This document shows positions 59,554-64,000 of a stretch of 64,000 bases of DNA, piece after piece. Below the pieces are notes generated by a model that had not been told where the DNA came from, ran no database searches, and saw nothing but the letters and a program-made list of their open reading frames with translations. Source of the DNA: Streptomyces griseicoloratus. Lineage in GTDB: Bacteria > Actinomycetota > Actinomycetes > Streptomycetales > Streptomycetaceae. The position numbers were made by a program, and so were the translations under genes. The first letter of the stretch is position 1, and each line of letters starts with the position of its first letter. The stretch is taken from positions 1-64,000 of the forward strand of contig NZ_JACVQF010000200.1 of assembly GCF_014534645.1 (NCBI RefSeq), in the 5' to 3' direction.

Positions 59554-62016
59554 TCACCCCTCCTGCACACGGCCGTAGACCTGGACCTCGGCCATGTTGA
59601 GCTCGACGGGGTCCGTGCCGGCCAGCCACACCCGCACATACCGGCCCCTGGCCGTGGTCGCGATCGTGGTGGGGCTTGCGGCCTGGTCCGTCTCGTGGTG
59701 GCTCCAGACGCCCGGCTTGCCGAGCTGGTCCGCGAGCGTTCCCGAGAAGGGCTGGTCGGACACCAGGACGTAGTAGTCCTTCGTCCGCTCCGCGCAGCAG
59801 TCCGTCCGATTGTAGATCTCGATCTTCTCGAGGTCCGCGCTCGCTCCGAGGTCGACCTGCCACCACGGCTGTGCCTCTCGGCCGCTGGTGGTGGAGAAGT
59901 CGAAGAGGTCACCGTCCACGGACTTGTCGGCGCCGAAGGGGAACGCCCCGCCCCACTCGTAGTCGGAGATCTGCGTCGCCTGCTTTCCGCGGGCGAGCTC
60001 ACGCAGGGGTGGCAGTCCCATCGATTCGTCGTGGAGGTTCGCCACGCGCGCGACGAAGTCCTCGATGAACGGATCGCCGATCTTCACCGGGCCGTGCCGG
60101 CCCTGCTCCGCCGGATCGACCATGATCTGCGACGCGGCGGCGGCAAGGGAGTCCATGGACTGGCGCTCCTGCGCCGCCTCGGCCGCGTTGTGGGCAGCGA
60201 GTGCGGCAAGGACGTTCAGTCCGTGCTCCATCGACTGCCCCCACAGTTGTGTGGCGTCCAGCCAGCGGGACGCGTCGGAGAGGAACAGCTTGTCGGGCAC
60301 GCCCTCGCGGATGATGCCCGGCGCCTGTGCGACGGCGCGTACGGACGGGCGGAACTCGGCGATCGCCCGCTCCGCGTCGCTCCCGTGGTCCTGCCAGAAG
60401 CGCTCGACCGCGGCGCCGAACACCGGAGCCTGGGGCTGCCACGGCTGGGAGCCGAAGGTCGGGGCCATGTGGTTGAGGTCGACGAACACCTGGACCGCAT
60501 CGGCCGTGCGGCTGTCCCCCGCGGCGAGGTGGAGGGCTGCCTGGCGTGCGGAGCGGTCGCGGTCGTAGCCCCGGTCGTTCCACGAGAAGTCCGACATCGT
60601 GAAGACGGCGAGCTTGCTGGCGGCCTGCTGGTTCATCGGATTGGAGACAATGCCGCTGAGGTGGTCGGACAGGCCGGGCTCACGCTTGTCGTACGGCGCC
60701 AGCAGCAGTCGGCCCGCGGTCCGGGCGAAGTCGTTGACCGGGTAGTTGTCCCACACGAAGACCTTCCGGCCGAACAGTTCCGCGGCCTTGGACGCCTGGG
60801 CGTTCGTGATCTGCGGCGGCACCACGTCGGTCCCGGTCCACATCACCTGCACCGCGGGGTCGAGCGTGGCACGGATCGTCTGCTTGTACGCGGTGTCGGT
60901 CAGGTCGCCGTACTCCGTAGGCACCATCTGCAGCGGATTGACCCCCTCCCGCTCGGCGACGAAGTCGTGCTGCACCGCGTTCAGCAGGCCGACCTGGGCG
61001 CGCGCCGCCGCACCGCGTCCCGGCGCGCCGAACTTCTCCGCGTCACCAGGGCAGTTCCAGCGGGTGTAGCTGATGTCGTCCAGCGGTATGGAGAAGGACC
61101 GCACGCCCGCGTCGTACATGGCCTGCAGTTTGTCGGTGAGTGCCTCGGTGTCGGCGGGGTCGGAGTAGCAGATGGACGCGCCGGGTGAGACGGCGAAGGT
61201 GAAGCGCACATGGCCGGCCCGGGCACGGTCGATCAGTTGGCGGAGCTCGGCGAGCCTTACCGCGGGGTAGGGCTCACGCCACTTGTCGCGGTGGTACGGA
61301 TCGTCCTTCGGCGCGTAGACGTACGTGTTGGACTTCATCTCGCCGAGGAAGTCCATGTGGTCCAGTCGCTCGGCCGCCGTCCACTGCGGGCCGTAGAAGC
61401 CCTCGATGCTGCCGCGCAGGGGCATCGAGGGGTAGTCGCTGACCTGGGCACCCGCCACCGTCCAGTCGTCATCGTGACGTTGGAACAACTGCCGCAGCGT
61501 CTGCACGGCGTAGAACTGGCCGGCAGCGTCCGTGCCGCCGAGCGCGATGTCCGGATGTGCCTCCCCCTGCGCGTCCCGCGCGGAGACCTTCAAGGCGTAG
61601 CTCTCGGCACGGGCGGGTACGGCGGTGTCACCCAACGCGGCTGCGATGTCAGGGCGTTCGGCGGCTCCCAGCCTGACGGTGAGCAGCCCTTGAGACGCTT
61701 GCGGAACCGCGCCGGGGGAAACGTTGTCAACGCGCGCGACACCGTGCTTCTTCAGCTCACGGACGAGGCGGTCACGTGCCGACGCGTCGGTGTGCTCGTC
61801 CACGACGAGGAGCACACGGCCGGTGACGGTGACGTCGTCGCCCGAGCGAGAGATGGACTGCGGCGTCGGGGAGACGGACGGCAGGGGGCGGCTGTTCGCC
61901 GCGGCGGTGACGTGGGCGTCCGGTGGCTCGGCGGCCCGGGCGACGGGCGGGAAGGCTGCGATCGCGAGGGAGCCGGTCAGGGCGAGTGCTGCGAAGGCGA
62001 TGGAGCGTCCTGCCAC
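59554..62016 (-). CDS. Secreted GH84 beta-N-acetylglucosaminidase with C-terminal CBM32
   Basis: An 820-residue exported enzyme related to NagJ and O-GlcNAcase. A signal peptide ends near A-R-A at 28. An N-terminal GH20-like alpha/beta domain (about 45-195) precedes the catalytic barrel (about 200-490), which holds the family motif R-G-S-I-E-G-F-Y-G and the catalytic Asp pair D313-D314 in L-D-D-I-S-Y-T. A helical domain and a CBM32 (about 675-820) with a vicinal Cys pair (N-R-T-D-C-C-A-E-R) follow. The GTG at 62016, after GGAGGGCTT, is the start. A DasR-like operator lies directly upstream. It is convergent with the ROK gene. Confidence 0.9.
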   Translation of the reverse strand: MAGRSIAFAALALTGSLAIAAFPPVARAAEPPDAHVTAAANSRPLPSVSPTPQSISRSGDDVTVTGRVLLVVDEHTDASARDRLVRELKKHGVARVDNVSPGAVPQASQGLLTVRLGAAERPDIAAALGDTAVPARAESYALKVSARDAQGEAHPDIALGGTDAAGQFYAVQTLRQLFQRHDDDWTVAGAQVSDYPSMPLRGSIEGFYGPQWTAAERLDHMDFLGEMKSNTYVYAPKDDPYHRDKWREPYPAVRLAELRQLIDRARAGHVRFTFAVSPGASICYSDPADTEALTDKLQAMYDAGVRSFSIPLDDISYTRWNCPGDAEKFGAPGRGAAARAQVGLLNAVQHDFVAEREGVNPLQMVPTEYGDLTDTAYKQTIRATLDPAVQVMWTGTDVVPPQITNAQASKAAELFGRKVFVWDNYPVNDFARTAGRLLLAPYDKREPGLSDHLSGIVSNPMNQQAASKLAVFTMSDFSWNDRGYDRDRSARQAALHLAAGDSRTADAVQVFVDLNHMAPTFGSQPWQPQAPVFGAAVERFWQDHGSDAERAIAEFRPSVRAVAQAPGIIREGVPDKLFLSDASRWLDATQLWGQSMEHGLNVLAALAAHNAAEAAQERQSMDSLAAAASQIMVDPAEQGRHGPVKIGDPFIEDFVARVANLHDESMGLPPLRELARGKQATQISDYEWGGAFPFGADKSVDGDLFDFSTTSGREAQPWWQVDLGASADLEKIEIYNRTDCCAERTKDYYVLVSDQPFSGTLADQLGKPGVWSHHETDQAASPTTIATTARGRYVRVWLAGTDPVELNMAEVQVYGRVQEG

Positions 62017-62026
62017 AAGCCCTCCA

Positions 62027-62042
62027 AGTGGCCTAGACCAGT
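62027..62042. promoter_or_regulatory. DasR-responsive element (dre) before GH84
   Basis: Read on the minus strand, ACTGGTCTAGGCCACT differs at two of sixteen positions from the dre consensus ACTGGTCTAGACCAGT. It ends 11 bases before the GH84 start codon, next to the ribosome binding site, and a further half-site TGGTCTA lies just beyond (GTTAGACCA on the plus strand). DasR is the GlcNAc-responsive GntR repressor of Streptomyces, so this fits a GlcNAc-releasing enzyme. Confidence 0.7.
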
Positions 62043-62355
62043 TAGACCACAACAGGCTACTCGTGAACCGGCGCCCATCGTCAAGGGGTTCGCCGTACGG
62101 CACGATGCGACCCCGGGTCACCCCGGCGGCTCGTCACACCACCTACCGACCGATCGTCGCACCATGGATCGGCACTCGTTCCGCACCCTTGACAGTCATC
62201 GGATGTCTCTCTACGTTTCCAGCTGACCGGCCCCCTCATGAGCCCACGAATCGGCAGAGAACATTGGGTGAATCAGCGACCCAGCGGCCGAGACACCCCA
62301 TGGTGCCGGCCGTTCTGCGCTCACCCTGCCTGTCGACCGCCACCCCGGAGGCGCC
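62043..62355. other. Divergent promoter region of GH84 and GH20 genes
   Basis: No gene supported. The left end overlaps the extra TGGTCTA half-site. No second complete dre is seen close to the GH20 start at 62356, so that gene may depend on the same site at a distance or on other control. Confidence 0.5.
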
Positions 62356-64000
62356 ATGCGTCGCGTCATACCGGTGCTCGCCGCGATTCTCGCGGTCCTC
62401 ACCGGGTCCTTCCTCTCCCCGGCCGTCGCCGACGAGCCCGGCTCGCAACAGGCCGACCCACCACCACCGGTGGTTCCCAGACCCACACAGTGGGACGCCC
62501 TCGGCGGCACTGTCGCCCTCACCGAGCGCTCCCGGATCATCGTCGCCCCGCAGTCCCGTACCCGTACGGCCATGCCGTCCGGCCAGCAGGAGCTGCCGGG
62601 ACCCGCCCGCCAGACCACGCATCAGCTCGCGACCCAACTGCAGAGCGAGGTCGAGCAGGTCAGTGGCCTGCGGCTCACCGTCACCAGCGCGCCCGTGGAA
62701 CCGCGCCGGGGCGACATCCGGCTGCGGCTGACGGACGATCCCGACCTCGGCGCCGAGGGCTACCGGTTCGACAGCTCGGACGCCATCAGCGTCGACGCGG
62801 CCACCACCCACGGCCTCTACTACGGGACGCGCACACTGCTGCAGACGCTGCGCGCCGACTCGGGCCACCGTGACGTGCCACGCGCCCGCAGCACCGACCG
62901 GCCCACCCAGCGGATGCGGATGGTGCACCTCGACGCCGGCCGCAAGTACTGGACGATGGGCTACCTCGAGAACCTCGTCCGGCGGATGGGCGACCACAAG
63001 CTCAACACCCTCTTCCTGCATCTTTCCGAGTCGGAGGGCTTCCGCCTGTACAGCCCGAGGTTCCCGGGCCTGGCCGACCCGGACCACAGCTACAGCCGCG
63101 CCGACATCGAGCACCTGAAGACGTTCGCCGCCCGCCATCACGTCCAGGTGATGCCGGGTCTGGAGATCCCCGGGCACGCCACGGCGATCAGTAAGACCTT
63201 CGACATCGGCTTCGGCTCGGGCGAGAACCCGTGCACCGGCGCCCACACCCACTCCCATCTCACTCCCGACTGGATCATCGACATGACCAGTGAGAAGGCG
63301 GTCGAGACGACGAAGGCCATCGTGGACGAGTTCACGCGCTGGTTCGACGCCCCGCTGTTCTCGATCGGCGCCGAGGAGGTCCCCGGCCGGCTCGGCGACT
63401 GCCCCCGGGTCAAGGAGTTCCTGGCCGACGACCCGGAGGTCAGCACGCTCGGCGATCTCCTCAACCGTTACATCAACACCCTCGACGACGTGGTGACGAA
63501 GAACGGCAAACGCACCGCCGTCTACAACGGATCCGAACACATGGACGCACCGCAGCAGACGGTGCACGGCCCGGTCGTCTTCATCACCTGGGAGGGCACG
63601 GGCAGCGAACCGGCCATCCCCGGTCATGACGAAATCGCCATCGGGCCGTTCTACGTGACCCCGAACAACTACCACAATCTGTATCCGAACGAGTCCTGGA
63701 TGTACGACACATGGGCGCCGAGCACGGCGCCGGACATGCTCGGCTCGAGCGTGATGAACTGGGCCGACTACAACTTCTGGGCCGAAGACGGCTACTTCGA
63801 GCAGCACATGGCGATGCCGCGCGCCATCCTGGCCGACCGGACCTGGAACGGCTCCTCGACCCCGGGCTCCGTGGCCGGCTTCCGGGCCCTGGTGACACGC
63901 CTCGGCGATCCACCCGGCGTCCGGCCGGCCCCCGAGAAGCCGCGCGTGGACGACGGACGGCCCAGCCACCACTGGACGTTCGACGAGGCGTCGTACCCCA
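62356..64000 (+). CDS. Secreted GH20-family hexosaminidase, partial at right edge
   Basis: The first 548 residues of an exported GH20-type enzyme; the frame is still open at 64000. A signal peptide ends near A-V-A-D at 27. A Pro-rich spacer, an N-terminal alpha/beta domain (about 40-175) and the barrel (from about 185: R-M-V-H-L-D-A-G-R-K-Y-W) follow. Family landmarks include L-E-I-P-G-H-A-T and V-M-N-W-A-D-Y-N. The catalytic D-E pair is replaced by E340-E341 in S-I-G-A-E-E-V, and the usual H-L-S-D-D-E-G is H-L-S-E-S-E-G. The last residues seen (H-H-W-T-F-D-E) look like the start of a LamG domain. Activity on HexNAc is likely but should be viewed with that change in mind. Confidence 0.85.
   Translation, partial: MRRVIPVLAAILAVLTGSFLSPAVADEPGSQQADPPPPVVPRPTQWDALGGTVALTERSRIIVAPQSRTRTAMPSGQQELPGPARQTTHQLATQLQSEVEQVSGLRLTVTSAPVEPRRGDIRLRLTDDPDLGAEGYRFDSSDAISVDAATTHGLYYGTRTLLQTLRADSGHRDVPRARSTDRPTQRMRMVHLDAGRKYWTMGYLENLVRRMGDHKLNTLFLHLSESEGFRLYSPRFPGLADPDHSYSRADIEHLKTFAARHHVQVMPGLEIPGHATAISKTFDIGFGSGENPCTGAHTHSHLTPDWIIDMTSEKAVETTKAIVDEFTRWFDAPLFSIGAEEVPGRLGDCPRVKEFLADDPEVSTLGDLLNRYINTLDDVVTKNGKRTAVYNGSEHMDAPQQTVHGPVVFITWEGTGSEPAIPGHDEIAIGPFYVTPNNYHNLYPNESWMYDTWAPSTAPDMLGSSVMNWADYNFWAEDGYFEQHMAMPRAILADRTWNGSSTPGSVAGFRALVTRLGDPPGVRPAPEKPRVDDGRPSHHWTFDEASYP

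Noticed and set aside
62236-63972. 578-residue minus-strand open frame at the right edge
   Set aside because: It is antisense to the GH20 gene, which has a signal peptide and family motifs; the frame is a codon-bias shadow rich in Gly, Val and Arg.

Overview
The window is high-GC actinobacterial DNA and looks like a Streptomyces chromosome, probably an accessory region. Pointers are an srsABC-type phenolic lipid operon, an NdgR-like IclR regulator, two SpoIIE-type phosphatases, a TerB protein, a cytochrome P450, many exported hydrolases, frequent GTG starts with 4-base gene overlaps, and a site matching the DasR operator. I found no tRNA, rRNA or CRISPR array and no intact insertion sequence.

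Layout. 0.5-8.1 kb holds an MFS efflux pump with a divergent XRE-type regulator, small hypothetical genes, an IS5-family transposase scrap, a DUF1062 protein, a methyltransferase and a flavodoxin-like reductase. 8.3-14.2 kb is a sugar/redox block: NAD-dependent epimerase, family 2 glycosyltransferase, TIGR04282 transferase, and a membrane protein coupled to a membrane-anchored molybdopterin oxidoreductase, with a divergent polytopic membrane protein. 14.3-17.3 kb has an SDR/XRE divergent pair and an acetyltransferase gene that overlaps a gene for translation initiation factor IF-1. 17.5-21.3 kb carries the type III polyketide synthase, methyltransferase and flavoprotein operon, with a divergent UbiA prenyltransferase. 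21.4-33.8 kb has DUF2071 and RibD-like genes, a P450, a set of secreted peptidases (M28, two M14, X-Pro dipeptidyl peptidase), a CAAX-type membrane protease, TerB and a membrane glutaredoxin.

34.0-38.0 kb is a run of broken genes: a frameshifted hydrolase, a hydrolase tail abutting a truncated acetate permease, and truncated esterase, LuxR and AraC genes fused end to end. Two SpoIIE phosphatases flank 39.4-42.4 kb. Between them a clear SAM-I riboswitch overlaps the ribosome binding site of a 36-codon ORF that precedes an ndgR-like gene.

45.1-64.0 kb is a glycan-utilisation region. Exported enzymes (GH92 alpha-mannosidase, two GH20 and one GH84 hexosaminidase) flank an operon encoding an ABC sugar importer (binding lipoprotein and two permeases, no ATPase), two GH29 alpha-L-fucosidases without signal peptides and an M81 (MlrC-like) protein. 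A divergent ROK regulator sits beside the operon, with a palindrome between them. The arrangement suggests outside trimming of fucosylated, mannose- and GlcNAc-containing glycans, import of fucosylated oligosaccharides, and defucosylation inside the cell. A DasR-like site before GH84 and a LacI-type operator before GH92 suggest separate control of the sub-operons. The second GH20 gene runs off the right edge.
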